A stretch of DNA of 64,000 nt from Ruegeria sp. YS9 (GCF_024628725.1 NZ_CP102409.1:963001-1027000), one strand, 5' to 3'; shown: positions 51,318-61,407, numbered from the stretch's first letter. Numbers and translations: made by a program. The notes: generated by a model from the letters alone, not told the origin.

Positions 51318-53011
51318 TGCGTCAGCCTCAATTTGCGGATGGACGAAGCAATCGCTGTAAACGCCTTGTCCAGATCCAATCCAGCTACATTGTGTACATG
51401 GCTGTCCGAGCTTGCGCAGGACCTGATGGTGTTCAAGCCGCTGGTGGGGGCCTCGAAAGCGATGCCATAGATGATGACACCCTTGTCTTTGGCGGCGCCA
51501 CAGATACTGGCCGTGCGCGCGTTCTTTGTGGACGATCCCACTGACTTCCTTAGGCTGTAGTACCAGTTATTCTCGTGGTTGCTTTGCCAGTAGAAGTTGT
51601 TCTTGGCGTTCCACCACAGCGAAGCCCGATTGAACAGTTCTGGATACGAAAGACGGGTAGCAGTTCCAACTTCTTCATTTGTCGGATTTTCATTCGGTGG
51701 ATTGCCGAAAGGATGTTCTGCGGTAACGTAGTTGCCGTTTTCTTCGGTGTGTTGCATCCAAACCCACCGGTCCGGATTGTTCCCCTGCGGGTCATGGTAG
51801 TAGCGAATACTGTACTCACCTTTACTGCCGTCCGCGTGTTCAAATTCTGGATTGAACCAGACGTCTGTCTGTCCGCTGCGAACCGACGGGTCCAACATGT
51901 ACTGCGAGGTGTTTTTTCCGTCAGTCATTACGATCACGACCTTAAGCACGTCCGAGTCGTAAGCTTCCGGGCGATTGGCAAATTTGGCAGGCACCTTGTT
52001 TTCGGTGGCCAAGGCGTTAATCACGGGCTTGAATGAAGGGTCCAGCATACCGACGCCCCATTTCATGCCAACATCAATGGATGTGTTGCCGCTTGCGGTC
52101 AGGGCATCGATACGATTGTGCAGATATTGGACGTTGTCGGTGACGGCTGTAATCTCACTGCCTGTGCGAACGGGGCAAACAAGGTAGGCAGGAGGTTCGC
52201 CATCAGTCGTCCGGCCGTTTACAGTTGCTTGCGTGTAGCGCCATGGATCGAAATGTCCGGTGCGCTGAAAAAAGGTAGTGGGATCAAGGGTTGCAGACCC
52301 AAATTGTCCCGACGTAAAGTTCACGCAATGGGAATAGTTGTGCTCTGAGGTCACGTTGGTGAATTTGTCCAGGATATCCTGCCCGGCATTGACCTGAGTG
52401 GCATAGGGAACAATCGACATCGAAATCTTCGTTTCGCCCGATTCCTCAAGCATTTTCGTGACAAAACCTTTCGCCGCAGTCTTCAACACATCGATCTTCG
52501 ATTTTCCGGCGGTCGCCGAAGACCGTGACATGGACCCGGACATGTCCAGAACCAACGAGATTTCGACGGACCCGATGGATTCTATGGCGGTGCTTGCCGC
52601 TTTCATATTCAGTTCGGTAACTTTTCCGAATCTCATGAAACGCGTCGGAACAACGGCATTGGCGGTTGCGGCCACTTTTCTCGAGCCAAACCCTTCGGTG
52701 ACGGTCACTGTTTTCTCAAGATGGCCCAACCCGGCCTTTTCCATATAGGCGTCGACAACGTCCTTGGGCGGCAGTTTCTGGTCAAGATCCGCGGCAGCAA
52801 GCACCGCGCGGTCCAGCGTGGATTGCAGGCTGGCCCGGTCGCGCTCGTACGTCATCAGATCCATCGCCATTCCGGTGATTGCCAGCATCAGGATCAAAAT
52901 GAGCAGGGTGAATATCGTAAAAGTGCCGTCTTCTTCTCGGGAAAACAGCCGCAACCGGGAAATCTTGTGTTTCGGCTTCGAGCCGTCGTTCTGAAGCGAG
53001 AAAATTATCAT
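51314..53011 (-). CDS. TadG-like pilus-assembly protein with von Willebrand A domain
   Basis: 565 residues. The N-terminus has EEDGTFTIFTLLILILMLAITG followed by DLMTYERDRASLQSTLDRAVLAAA, the TadG-like helix. From about residue 150 lies a vWA domain with MIDAS motif DMSGSMS and a later VIVMTDGKNTSQY. Such proteins are exported and tie surface pili to the envelope or host. No RBS problem: the ATG at 53011 is preceded by a purine stretch. It heads the three-gene tad-like operon. Confidence 0.85.
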   Translation of the reverse strand: MIIFSLQNDGSKPKHKISRLRLFSREEDGTFTIFTLLILILMLAITGMAMDLMTYERDRASLQSTLDRAVLAAADLDQKLPPKDVVDAYMEKAGLGHLEKTVTVTEGFGSRKVAATANAVVPTRFMRFGKVTELNMKAASTAIESIGSVEISLVLDMSGSMSRSSATAGKSKIDVLKTAAKGFVTKMLEESGETKISMSIVPYATQVNAGQDILDKFTNVTSEHNYSHCVNFTSGQFGSATLDPTTFFQRTGHFDPWRYTQATVNGRTTDGEPPAYLVCPVRTGSEITAVTDNVQYLHNRIDALTASGNTSIDVGMKWGVGMLDPSFKPVINALATENKVPAKFANRPEAYDSDVLKVVIVMTDGKNTSQYMLDPSVRSGQTDVWFNPEFEHADGSKGEYSIRYYHDPQGNNPDRWVWMQHTEENGNYVTAEHPFGNPPNENPTNEEVGTATRLSYPELFNRASLWWNAKNNFYWQSNHENNWYYSLRKSVGSSTKNARTASICGAAKDKGVIIYGIAFEAPTSGLNTIRSCASSDSHVHNVAGLDLDKAFTAIASSIRKLRLTQ

Positions 53012-53344
53012 TTGATGACTCCGCCTCGCACATACAAGTCGTGCGTCAAAGAAAGGAAATTCCGGTTAAATTTAGTTTTCAAACGTGGCGTGAATTGGGC
53101 GAAAAAGGCTTGGTTTTGGCCTTTTTGGGCACTCAGGGGGTATAATTTTCACGTTTTCCCATGGTCTGTCGATGAAATGAAGACAATCCGTTAAGCGATT
53201 GACCGGATTGGGCGACTCACCATCAGAAGCTCAAGTCTCTGTTAAGAAGGTGATGAAAAAAAGTGCATTGTTTGATTGCAGCCAGACTTGAGTGGTGCGA
53301 CAAAACGTCGTGACGTTTCGTCATCCAGCGGTACGGAGGATTTT
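53012..53344. other. 333-bp intergenic region
   Basis: Lies between the divergent TadG-like and glutamate dehydrogenase genes and must carry both promoters. A clear RBS CGGAGG is at 53334-53339. I see no RNA gene or coding sequence with support. Confidence 0.5.
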
Positions 53345-54775
53345 ATGACCGGCATCCAAGAACCAAGCTTTCGCGAGAGTGTTGACCTGATGTTCAACAG
53401 GGCGGCCGCCCTGATGGAACTGCCGCCGGGGCTGGAGCAGAAGATCCGGGTTTGCAACGCGACCTACACCGTTCGGTTCGGTGTACGCCTGCGCGGCGAG
53501 ATCCATACCTTCACTGGGTACAGGTCCGTCCATTCCGAACATATGGAGCCGGTCAAAGGCGGCATTCGCTATGCTACTGCGGTGAACCAGGATGAGGTCG
53601 AAGCGCTGGCTGCGCTGATGACGTACAAGTGTGCTCTTGTCGAAACACCGTTCGGCGGATCGAAAGGCGGGCTTTGCATCGATCCGCGGAAATACGAAGA
53701 ACACGAACTGGAACAGATCACGCGACGCTTTGCCTATGAGCTTGCCAAGCGGGATCTGATCAACCCGTCGCAAAACGTTCCGGCACCCGACATGGGCACG
53801 GGCGAGCGCGAGATGGCCTGGATGGCCGACCAATACGCGCGGATGAACACCACCGACATCAATGCGCGTGCCTGTGTGACCGGTAAGCCATTGAACGCAG
53901 GTGGCATTGCCGGGCGGGTCGAGGCGACCGGACGCGGAATCCAATACGCTCTGCGCGAGTTTTTCCGTCACCCTGAAGACGTCCAGAAGGCTGGCCTGTC
54001 GGGCAAGCTGGATGGAAAGCGCGTCGTGGTGCAGGGGCTCGGCAACGTGGGCTATCACGCTGCGAAGTTTCTGAGCGAGGAAGACGGTTCAAGCATTGTC
54101 GGTATCATCGAATGGGACGGTGCGCTCTATAACCCGGATGGTATCGACGTCGAAGCCGTCCGCCAGTGGATCGTCAAGCATGGCGGCGTCAAGGATTATC
54201 CGGACGCGACTCATTCAGCGGAAGGCGCAAGTGTTCTGGAGGCCGAGTGTGACATCCTGATCCCGGCTGCCCTGGAGGGTGTCATCAATCTGTCCAATGC
54301 GGAACGGATCAAGGCTCCTTTGATCATCGAGGCCGCGAATGGCCCGGTCACCGCTGGCGCGGATGAGGTTCTTCGCAAGAAAGGCACCATCATCATCCCG
54401 GATATGTATGCCAACGCAGGCGGTGTGACGGTGTCTTATTTCGAATGGGTCAAGAATCTCAGCCACATTCGTTTCGGCCGGATGCAGCGCCGCCAGGAAG
54501 AGGCGCGACATGAACTGATCGTCAGCGAACTGGAGCGGCTGGACCGTTATCTGGGTGACGCGTGGTCGATGTCGCCGGACTTCAAGGCCAAATACCTCAA
54601 AGGTGCTGATGAGCTTGAACTGGTGCGCTCGGGCCTCGACGACACGATGCGTATCGCCTACCAGTCGATGCGTGAAGTGTGGCACAGCCGCGACGATGTC
54701 GAAGACCTGCGAACTGCGGCCTATATCGTGGCGATCGACCGCGTGGCCAAAAGCTATCGCGCCAAGGGGCTCTGA
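53345..54775 (+). CDS. gdhA: Glu/Leu/Phe/Val family dehydrogenase (glutamate dehydrogenase)
   Basis: 476 residues from the ATG at 53345 (RBS CGGAGGATTTT). Substrate/catalytic motifs: PVKGGIRYATAVNQDEV (Lys of PVKGGIR), MTYKCALVETPFGGSKGGL (catalytic Lys in KCAL and the PFGGSKGG run), PAPDMGTGEREMAWM, and the Rossmann VVVQGLGNVGYHAAKF. It oxidises glutamate to 2-oxoglutarate (NAD+ or NADP+), or the reverse. Cofactor is not decided by eye. A stem-loop follows at 54784-54808. Confidence 0.93.
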   Translation: MTGIQEPSFRESVDLMFNRAAALMELPPGLEQKIRVCNATYTVRFGVRLRGEIHTFTGYRSVHSEHMEPVKGGIRYATAVNQDEVEALAALMTYKCALVETPFGGSKGGLCIDPRKYEEHELEQITRRFAYELAKRDLINPSQNVPAPDMGTGEREMAWMADQYARMNTTDINARACVTGKPLNAGGIAGRVEATGRGIQYALREFFRHPEDVQKAGLSGKLDGKRVVVQGLGNVGYHAAKFLSEEDGSSIVGIIEWDGALYNPDGIDVEAVRQWIVKHGGVKDYPDATHSAEGASVLEAECDILIPAALEGVINLSNAERIKAPLIIEAANGPVTAGADEVLRKKGTIIIPDMYANAGGVTVSYFEWVKNLSHIRFGRMQRRQEEARHELIVSELERLDRYLGDAWSMSPDFKAKYLKGADELELVRSGLDDTMRIAYQSMREVWHSRDDVEDLRTAAYIVAIDRVAKSYRAKGL

Positions 54776-54783
54776 ATCAGGCG

Positions 54784-54808
54784 GGCGGGGTGATCATTTC
54801 GCCCCGCC
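54784..54808 (+). terminator. stem-loop after glutamate dehydrogenase
   Basis: Stem GGCGGGG (54784-54790) / CCCCGCC (54802-54808), 11-base loop, 9 bp after the stop. No T tract follows, so termination would be weak or factor-aided. Confidence 0.45.
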
Positions 54809-54894
54809 GCTGCGCGCTGCGGCTTGAATGTCGATGGCGGCCCGTTAGTTTGACGGATAATAGACACTCAGAGAAACGAATCCCGGAGACCTCC

Positions 54895-55191
54895 ATGTTG
54901 CGTATAGCCATTGTCGCGGCTCTGCTGGCCACCCCTTTGGCCGCTCAGGAAACTAAGGAACAAAGCTGCAAGTATCAGGCGGATGTGGTGGCAGCGATCC
55001 AAAAGGCGCGGCTGGACCGTGTGAAAGAACGCGATGTGGCGCAAGCCGTGGCGGATAGTGGCCCGACATGGCCCGAGAACTACAATGCCGCGATTCCGCT
55101 GATCACGCCGTGGGTTTATGAACAAAAGATGCGCGATGTGCGCAAAAAGGATCTGGGCGCCGCTTGGCTCGAGCTGTGTTTGCAGCAATAA
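54895..55191 (+). CDS. small secreted hypothetical protein
   Basis: 98 residues from the ATG at 54895 with RBS CGGAGACCTCC. Cleavable signal peptide (IAIVAALLATPLAAQ), then a short helical charged domain with two Cys (SCKYQADVV, and LCLQQ at the end) that could form one disulfide. Not recognised. It sits between gdhA and dnaG on the same strand. Confidence 0.7.
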   Translation: MLRIAIVAALLATPLAAQETKEQSCKYQADVVAAIQKARLDRVKERDVAQAVADSGPTWPENYNAAIPLITPWVYEQKMRDVRKKDLGAAWLELCLQQ

Positions 55192-55218
55192 TCCACAGCA
55201 CCATCATTTCCCTGTGGA
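55192..55218. promoter_or_regulatory. inverted DnaA-box-like pair upstream of dnaG
   Basis: TCCACAG (55192-55198) and CTGTGGA (55212-55218) form an inverted repeat; extended, TAATCCACA and TTGTCCACA each match the DnaA box TTATCCACA at 8 of 9. Placed just upstream of the dnaG start (55272). Function is inference. Confidence 0.4.
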
Positions 55219-55271
55219 CAAACGCGCGTCATACCCTTGGCGCGCGTTCCTGTTTCTGTCAGGTTTGATCC

Positions 55272-57218
55272 ATGTCACTGCCCCCCGGATTTCTGGATGA
55301 ACTGCGTACCCGCCTGAGCCTGTCTCAGGTCGTCGGGCGCAAGGTGATGTGGGATCAGCGCAAATCCAATCAAGGCAAGGGTGACATGTGGGCGCCTTGC
55401 CCGTTTCATCACGAAAAGACAGCCTCATTCCATGTCGATGATCAGAAGGGGTTTTATTACTGCTTCGGCTGTCACGCCAAGGGCGACGCGATCAGCTTCG
55501 TGAAAGAGACTGAGAATGTTTCGTTCATCGAAGCGGTGGAAATCCTCGCCCGCGAGGCTGGCATGCCGATGCCTGCGCGCGATCCGAAAGCGCAGGAAAA
55601 GCAGGATCGCCGCAGTCAGCTTGCCGATGTGATGGAACAGGCCGTGCAGTTTTTTCGCTTGCAGCTCAAAACAGCGGCGGGCGCAGAGGCACGGGATTAC
55701 CTGTCGCGCCGGGGTTTGGATCAAAGCGCGCTGGATCGGTGGGAGATCGGGTTTGCTCCTGACGGTTGGCAGGCGCTTTGGGATCACCTGCGCGGCAAGA
55801 GCATCCAAGAGGAGCTGATCCTTGGCGCCGGGCTGGCCAAGCCTTCAAACAAAGGCAAAAAACCCTATGACACTTTCCGCAATCGGATCATGTACCCGAT
55901 CCGTGATCCGCGTGGGCGCTGCATTGCGTTCGGTGGCCGCGCGATGGACCCGAATGACAACGCGAAATACCTGAACTCGCCCGAGACCGAGTTGTTCGAC
56001 AAGGGGCGCAGCCTTTACAATCAAGGTCCTGCGCGGCAGGCGGCGGGCAAGGGGCAGCCGCTGATCGTGGCCGAAGGGTATATGGACGTGATCGCGCTGG
56101 CCGAGGCGGGGTTTGGCGCGTCGGTTGCGCCTTTGGGAACGGCCATTACGGAACATCAGTTGCAACTGCTCTGGCGGATCGCGGATGAACCGATCATAGC
56201 GCTGGACGGGGATGCCGCGGGTCTGCGGGCGGCCATGCGGGCGGTTGATCTGGCACTGCCGCTGCTGGAGGCCGGAAAATCCCTGCGGTTTGCCTTGATG
56301 CCCGAAGGCAAGGACCCGGATGATCTGTTGCGCGCCGAAGGGGCAGGGGCCGTGAAGGCCGTTCTGGAAGGGGCCGTGCCGATGGTCAAACTGCTGTGGC
56401 AGCGCGAGACCGAAGGAAAGGTATTCGACAGCCCGGAACGCAAGGCTGCACTGGACAAGGCGCTGTGGGACAAGATCAAGCTGATCCGGGATCCCTCGAT
56501 CCGCCAGCATTACGGTCAGGAAATCAAAGATCTGCGCTGGCAACTGTTCCGCCCACAACGACAACCACAAAATCGTCAGTGGAAACCGCGGGGAAAATGG
56601 CAGCCGCCGCAGACCGCGACGCCGGGCGCGCGCCGTTCGTTTCTGGCCTCATCGGAAAACGCGGATATCCAACTGCGTGAAGCCGCTATTCTGGCGATCT
56701 CAATTCTGAATCCCAAGGTTGTTGTCCAATTTGAGCAACAGTTGGAAGAAATGGAATGTCACAATCCTGACTATGCGGCATTGCGCGACGCTGTGCTGCG
56801 TCACGCGATCGATGATCCGGACAACCTGAAAGACCACATTATCGCATCAATGGGGCCGGACGCCCTTGAAAACCTGCTGACCCTTCGCCATGTGGCAGTC
56901 ATCCCCTGTGTGTCCAAGCCAGGCGACGTTGAAAAGGCCGAGATGACACTGGCCGAGGAACTCGCAAAGATCAAAGCGCTCCGGGGGTTGGATGCCGAGA
57001 TTGCCGAAGCGGCAGAGGAACTGTCCGATCTGCCCGATGAGGCGCTGACATACCGGCTGGCGCAAGCCGCCGAAGAGCGCAACCGCGCGAGTCGAAGCCA
57101 GAACGAAGATAGGGCCGTTTTCGACATTGCTGACAATGGGGCGCGAATCAATCGTGACGAGAAAGACGCGTTTGCGGCGATCATGTCTGGCATCAAATTC
57201 GAGCGGAAACGCCGATAG
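55272..57218 (+). CDS. dnaG: DNA primase
   Basis: 648 residues. N-terminal CHC2 zinc finger (CPFHHEKTASFH and YYCFGCHAKGDAISF), then the primase core (DTFRNRIMYPIRDPRGRCIAF, here shown in part; AGKGQPLIVAEGYMDVIAL; ALDGDAAG), the Toprim acidic residues EGYMD and DGDAAG, and a C-terminal helicase-binding region that is more variable. It makes RNA primers for replication. It is 113 bp upstream of rpoD, the conserved macromolecular-synthesis pair. Confidence 0.97.
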   Translation: MSLPPGFLDELRTRLSLSQVVGRKVMWDQRKSNQGKGDMWAPCPFHHEKTASFHVDDQKGFYYCFGCHAKGDAISFVKETENVSFIEAVEILAREAGMPMPARDPKAQEKQDRRSQLADVMEQAVQFFRLQLKTAAGAEARDYLSRRGLDQSALDRWEIGFAPDGWQALWDHLRGKSIQEELILGAGLAKPSNKGKKPYDTFRNRIMYPIRDPRGRCIAFGGRAMDPNDNAKYLNSPETELFDKGRSLYNQGPARQAAGKGQPLIVAEGYMDVIALAEAGFGASVAPLGTAITEHQLQLLWRIADEPIIALDGDAAGLRAAMRAVDLALPLLEAGKSLRFALMPEGKDPDDLLRAEGAGAVKAVLEGAVPMVKLLWQRETEGKVFDSPERKAALDKALWDKIKLIRDPSIRQHYGQEIKDLRWQLFRPQRQPQNRQWKPRGKWQPPQTATPGARRSFLASSENADIQLREAAILAISILNPKVVVQFEQQLEEMECHNPDYAALRDAVLRHAIDDPDNLKDHIIASMGPDALENLLTLRHVAVIPCVSKPGDVEKAEMTLAEELAKIKALRGLDAEIAEAAEELSDLPDEALTYRLAQAAEERNRASRSQNEDRAVFDIADNGARINRDEKDAFAAIMSGIKFERKRR

Positions 57219-57265
57219 GTGGTGTTTTCGTAAGGCACTGGAAAAGAAAAACGGGTAAACGGGTG

Positions 57266-57309
57266 GCCGAATCACTTATACGCGCTAATGATTCGGCTGA
57301 GACGAATCA
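57266..57309. promoter_or_regulatory. cluster of three GANTC sites in the rpoD leader/promoter
   Basis: GAATC (57269-57273), GATTC (57290-57294) and GAATC (57304-57308). GCCGAATCA (57266-57274) and TGATTCGGC (57289-57297) are perfect 9-bp inverted repeats, and TGATTCG (57289-57295) pairs also with CGAATCA (57303-57309). GANTC is the CcrM methylation site of alphaproteobacteria, so methylation- or GcrA-dependent control is possible. Confidence 0.5.
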
Positions 57310-57331
57310 CCCATCCCTGCAGGAGCATTGA

Positions 57332-59320
57332 ATGGCCGCCAAGGATACGAACGAAGACCGCAAATCCGACGAGCAGGAACAGGAAATCTCGCTGGACATG
57401 AGCCAGGCGAACGTCAAGAAGATGATCGCCGAGGCTCGCGAGAAAGGTTACATCACCTACGACCAGCTCAATCAGGTGTTGCCGCCTGATCAGGTCAGTT
57501 CGGAACAGATCGAAGACGTAATGTCGATGCTGTCCGAGATGGGCATCAACATCATCGAAGATGAAGAGGCCGAAGAAGAAGAGAACAAGGGCTCGACCGA
57601 ACTGGTTGCCGCGGAAAGCAACCGTGAGGTGGCACTGGCCGGTTCCGGTACTGAAAAGCTGGATCGCACCGACGATCCCGTGCGCATGTATCTGCGTGAG
57701 ATGGGTTCGGTTGAACTGCTGAGCCGCGAGGGTGAGATCGCAATCGCCAAGCGGATCGAAGCCGGTCGCAACACGATGATTGCGGGCCTGTGTGAAAGCC
57801 CGCTGACCTTCCAGGCGATCACCATTTGGCATGACGAATTGCTGTCCGAAGACATTCTTTTGCGGGATGTCATTGATCTGGAAACCACGTTCGGCAACCA
57901 GTTGGACGAAGACGGCGACGTTGATGAGCCGGTCGTTGATACGACGGCGGTGCAGGCGAACAAGCCAGCCAAGGATACCGGCCCCGAGCTGGATGCGGAT
58001 GGCAATCCGCTGAACAACGACGACGATGACGATGACGACGACCAAGCCAACATGTCGCTGGCCGCGATGGAAGCGGCGCTGAAGGATCAGGTCCTGACCA
58101 CGTTGGAACGTATCTCGACCGACTTTTCGATGCTGTCAGAAATGCAGGACAGCCGGATTTCGGCCACGCTGAACGAAGACGGCACTTTCAGCGAAAAAGA
58201 CGAGGCTACTTATCAGAAGTTGCGGGCCGAGATCGTCGAGCTGGTGAATGGTCTTCACCTGCACAACAACCGGATCGAAGCGCTGATCGACCAGCTGTAT
58301 GGCATCAACCGCCGTGTCATGTCTCTGGACAGCGCGATGGTCAAGCTGGCCGATCAGGCACGTATCAACCGCCGTGAGTTCATCGAAGCGTACCGGGGCC
58401 GTGAACTGGATCCGAACTGGCTGGCCGAGATGGCCGAGAAGCCGGGCCGTGGGTGGCAGATGTTCATCGAACGCTCGACCGCGAAGGTCGAAGAACTGCG
58501 CAACGATATGGCTCAGGTCGGCCAGTATGTCGGTCTGGATATCTCGGAATTCCGCCGCATCGTGCAGCAGGTTCAGAAAGGCGAGAAAGAGGCCCGGCAG
58601 GCCAAGAAGGAAATGGTCGAAGCGAACCTGCGTCTGGTGATTTCGATCGCCAAAAAATACACGAACCGCGGCCTGCAATTCCTTGATCTCATTCAGGAAG
58701 GCAATATCGGCCTGATGAAGGCGGTGGACAAGTTCGAATACCGTCGCGGCTACAAGTTCTCGACCTATGCGACCTGGTGGATCCGCCAGGCGATCACCCG
58801 CTCGATCGCGGATCAGGCCCGCACGATCCGTATTCCGGTTCACATGATCGAAACGATCAACAAGCTGGTGCGCACGGGCCGTCAGATGCTGCATGAAATC
58901 GGCCGCGAGCCGACGCCGGAAGAACTGGCCGAAAAGTTGCAGATGCCGCTCGAGAAGGTGCGCAAGGTGATGAAGATCGCCAAAGAGCCTATTTCTCTGG
59001 AGACGCCGATTGGCGACGAGGAAGACAGCCAGCTGGGCGATTTCATCGAGGACAAGAATGCCGTGCTGCCCTTGGACAGCGCCATTCAGGAAAACCTCAA
59101 GGAAACCACCACAAGGGTTCTGGCCTCGCTCACCCCGCGCGAAGAACGGGTTCTGCGGATGCGTTTTGGAATCGGTATGAACACCGACCACACTTTGGAA
59201 GAAGTCGGCCAACAGTTCAGCGTGACCCGCGAACGGATCCGTCAGATCGAGGCCAAGGCGCTGCGGAAGCTGAAGCATCCCAGCCGTTCACGAAAACTCC
59301 GGTCTTTCCTGGATCAATAA
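57332..59320 (+). CDS. rpoD: RNA polymerase primary sigma factor RpoD (sigma-70)
   Basis: 662 residues. Region 1.1 at the N-terminus, region 1.2 with [18 protein letters not shown], a long non-conserved spacer that includes eight successive Asp (230-237), region 2 with [20 protein letters not shown] and [19 protein letters not shown], region 3, and region 4 with [20 protein letters not shown] (20 residues) for the -35 element. Directs transcription of housekeeping genes. A GANTC cluster lies in its leader, and a good terminator (59341-59369) follows. Confidence 0.98.
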   Translation: MAAKDTNEDRKSDEQEQEISLDMSQANVKKMIAEAREKGYITYDQLNQVLPPDQVSSEQIEDVMSMLSEMGINIIEDEEAEEEENKGSTELVAAESNREVALAGSGTEKLDRTDDPVRMYLREMGSVELLSREGEIAIAKRIEAGRNTMIAGLCESPLTFQAITIWHDELLSEDILLRDVIDLETTFGNQLDEDGDVDEPVVDTTAVQANKPAKDTGPELDADGNPLNNDDDDDDDDQANMSLAAMEAALKDQVLTTLERISTDFSMLSEMQDSRISATLNEDGTFSEKDEATYQKLRAEIVELVNGLHLHNNRIEALIDQLYGINRRVMSLDSAMVKLADQARINRREFIEAYRGRELDPNWLAEMAEKPGRGWQMFIERSTAKVEELRNDMAQVGQYVGLDISEFRRIVQQVQKGEKEARQAKKEMVEANLRLVISIAKKYTNRGLQFLDLIQEGNIGLMKAVDKFEYRRGYKFSTYATWWIRQAITRSIADQARTIRIPVHMIETINKLVRTGRQMLHEIGREPTPEELAEKLQMPLEKVRKVMKIAKEPISLETPIGDEEDSQLGDFIEDKNAVLPLDSAIQENLKETTTRVLASLTPREERVLRMRFGIGMNTDHTLEEVGQQFSVTRERIRQIEAKALRKLKHPSRSRKLRSFLDQ

Positions 59321-59340
59321 GAACAAAGATCAATCAGAAC

Positions 59341-59369
59341 AAAGGCGCCCCGTCAGAGGCGCCTTTTTT
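59341..59369 (+). terminator. rho-independent terminator after rpoD
   Basis: AAAGGCGCC (59341-59349) / GGCGCCTTT (59358-59366), 8-base loop, ending in a six-T run. 20 bp after the rpoD stop. Confidence 0.9.
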
Positions 59370-59481
59370 CGTTCACATTGGCTGGTTCTCGCATCACGTT
59401 GGCGCGAATGCACAAGGCCGGGGCGGTGTGCCTTTCTATATCGGTCTTGTCCACTCATGGGACAGGCCGGGGCGAGGCTTT

Positions 59482-60522
59482 TCAGGCTGATGACCCCCGG
59501 CCAGCTGTCCGAATGGGATGTTCCACTCGGGTCTTGAAGGCGCTGGGCGGCTGACCTGTCCACCGTTTGAAGGCCGTAGAAAAAGCTGCCTGATCGGCAT
59601 ACCCCAGCGCATATGAGATTTCAGACAGAGTCATGCCGTTTGTGATGAAAGTCTGGGCCAGATCACATCTTAGATCGTCCACAATATCGCGATAGCTTGT
59701 GCCTTCATCCTTGAGGCGTCGACTGAAGGTTCTGAGGCTCATCCCCAGATCAGCCGCCGCATCTTCGGCTTGCAGGATTGCGCCGGGCAGGGATCGGGTG
59801 ATCAGACCTTCGACACGGGCGCGGGTCTGGTGCTTGGGAAGTGGTTTTTCGGCCAGCAGACGTTCACCGTATTCCAGCAAATGCTCCCGCAGCTTGGGAT
59901 CATAGGTCGGCACTTTCAATTCCAGTGCAGATAGCGGCAGAATGATCTCAATCTTTTCAGCGCTGAAAACCACCGGGCAGCCCGCCAGCTTTTCGTAGGT
60001 TTTGGCGTGGCTTCCAACTTTGTGCTGAAAGCGCATCTCGATCGGGCGCAACTTCACCTGCGTGAGGTTTCTCATCCTGGCCAGCGCAGCGAACAACAGG
60101 AATTCCGTGCGCCGATGATAGCGGGCAAAGCTGGCGTCTTTCCAATCGGCCTCAAGGGCCGCGAAGTTACCGGCAACACGGAAGCTGAGCCCGATGGCCG
60201 GATCGATGATGCCGTGAAAACGGGACAGGTTTTCCATCACCTGCCTCAAATCGCGGGAGTATTTACTGATATACCCCGTCACGGTCGAAGCCGACGTGAC
60301 CTCGAGCCCAGTGCGCGCCGCAAATGTGATGTCACCAACGGCGTCACAGGCGTGCCGGATGAACAGGGCCTCTTTGTGTGCGCTGTAGACTGCGGCAGGG
60401 GGCGCGATATCCTGCTGACGCAGCCCGGCCTGTTTCAATACCCGCTGGGATACTTTGCTGTTGCCGGCGTGGCGATCCAGTGCCTGGATCAAAAAATGTA
60501 GTCGGTCGATATCTACATCCAT
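59482..60522 (-). CDS. AraC family transcriptional regulator with arabinose-binding-like N-terminal domain
   Basis: 346 residues. The C-terminal 100 residues are a double HTH (AADLGMSLRTFSRRLKDEGT, TLSEISYALGYADQAAFSTA, FKRWTGQPPSAFK), and the N-terminal ~200 residues are the arabinose-binding-like domain seen in OruR/ArgR-type AraC proteins (GDITFAARTGLEV, YHRRTEFLLFAALARM). It is a single gene, 3' end facing the rpoD terminator. The controlled genes are not near; divergent on the other side is a 459-bp non-coding stretch. Confidence 0.9.
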   Translation of the reverse strand: MDVDIDRLHFLIQALDRHAGNSKVSQRVLKQAGLRQQDIAPPAAVYSAHKEALFIRHACDAVGDITFAARTGLEVTSASTVTGYISKYSRDLRQVMENLSRFHGIIDPAIGLSFRVAGNFAALEADWKDASFARYHRRTEFLLFAALARMRNLTQVKLRPIEMRFQHKVGSHAKTYEKLAGCPVVFSAEKIEIILPLSALELKVPTYDPKLREHLLEYGERLLAEKPLPKHQTRARVEGLITRSLPGAILQAEDAAADLGMSLRTFSRRLKDEGTSYRDIVDDLRCDLAQTFITNGMTLSEISYALGYADQAAFSTAFKRWTGQPPSAFKTRVEHPIRTAGRGSSA

Positions 60523-60981
60523 CGTGGTACAACACCTTACGTTCTCAAATACACTAACAGTTTATCAGGGAAATACCTTTGTTGACTTTGGCTTTTGGCA
60601 GAAAGGATTTTGCACTTGAGTACTACTTGTTGGCAAGTTCTCGAAAGGTTTTGACCGGAACGCGCATGAAGTGCAGAGCGGGGCTGTCCAAATCAGCTTT
60701 GTTGCCGGGTCGGGACCTTTATGGGGATGAGGTCAGAGCCTCGGAGAAATCACCAATCTCTGCTCAGGGCTCCCCGGCACGCTCTTTTTCCCGCAAGCGA
60801 CGCGTTGTATTGCGACGCCGGGCTTGGGCCTGCTGATCCGCCGTCAAGGCTGGCTCACACCGGATCACGCTATGTACAAGGTGGGCTGAATTGATCGTGA
60901 GGCACCCTGTGCGCGCGGTGAAGTTCGTCTAACCTAATTGGAGGTCACCATTTGGAACAAGCAATCAGGGAAGAAATTACC
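60523..60981. other. 459-bp region without a supported gene
   Basis: Between the AraC gene (-) and the secreted 134-residue protein (+). An 85-codon open frame at 60579-60836 is Arg/Ser rich with no RBS or recognisable domain and is not annotated. Promoters for both flanking genes should lie here. Nothing else is seen. Confidence 0.5.
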
Positions 60982-61386
60982 ATGAAACAGTCATTCACTT
61001 TCGCCGCGCTGGCAGCCTTGGCCTTCAGTGTTCCATTGACAGCAGACGCAGCGCGGAACGGGTTTCGAACGGAACCCATCAACGCCACTGATTTCGAAGT
61101 CATCCCCCGCGGCGACATGCGCGCCGAAGGCTATTGGTGCGCGGCCGCGGATTATGCGCGCCGAACCTTGGGGTTGGGCTGGACGGACCGGATTTACGTG
61201 CTGCGGGGGTACGGGCCCAGTGTCACAACCGGTCGCAGAACAGCGGTTCAGTTTTCCATCAAGCAACCTCAAACGGTTGATGTGCAACCAAGCAGCTTTG
61301 TCTCGTTCGGGTTTCAGCCCGGCAACAGTGAATCTGTACAAGGTGCGAATGCACGGTGTAACTATCGACCGTTCTTCAACGACTGA
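60982..61386 (+). CDS. secreted conserved-type hypothetical protein
   Basis: 134 residues from the ATG at 60982 (RBS GGGAAGAAATTACC weak but present); the open frame back to 60952 starts TTG and is less likely. Signal peptide AALAALAFSVPLTADAA. Mature part with FEVIPRGDMRAEGYWCAAAD and a late Cys (NARCNYRPF), so a disulfide is possible. No family recognised, but the composition is that of a compact exported domain. It is 21 bp before yjbQ. Confidence 0.75.
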   Translation: MKQSFTFAALAALAFSVPLTADAARNGFRTEPINATDFEVIPRGDMRAEGYWCAAADYARRTLGLGWTDRIYVLRGYGPSVTTGRRTAVQFSIKQPQTVDVQPSSFVSFGFQPGNSESVQGANARCNYRPFFND

Positions 61387-61407
61387 CAAACGGGCAGGAT
61401 AGTCACG

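Noticed and set aside
58015..58046. GAC/GAT tract in rpoD as a possible phase-variable repeat
   Set aside because: Encodes an in-frame Asp run in the non-conserved sigma spacer; codons are mixed, so slippage is unlikely to be a switch.
60579..60836. Possible 85-residue gene
   Set aside because: No RBS, no recognisable domain, Arg/Ser-rich, start codon non-ATG; looks like non-coding sequence.
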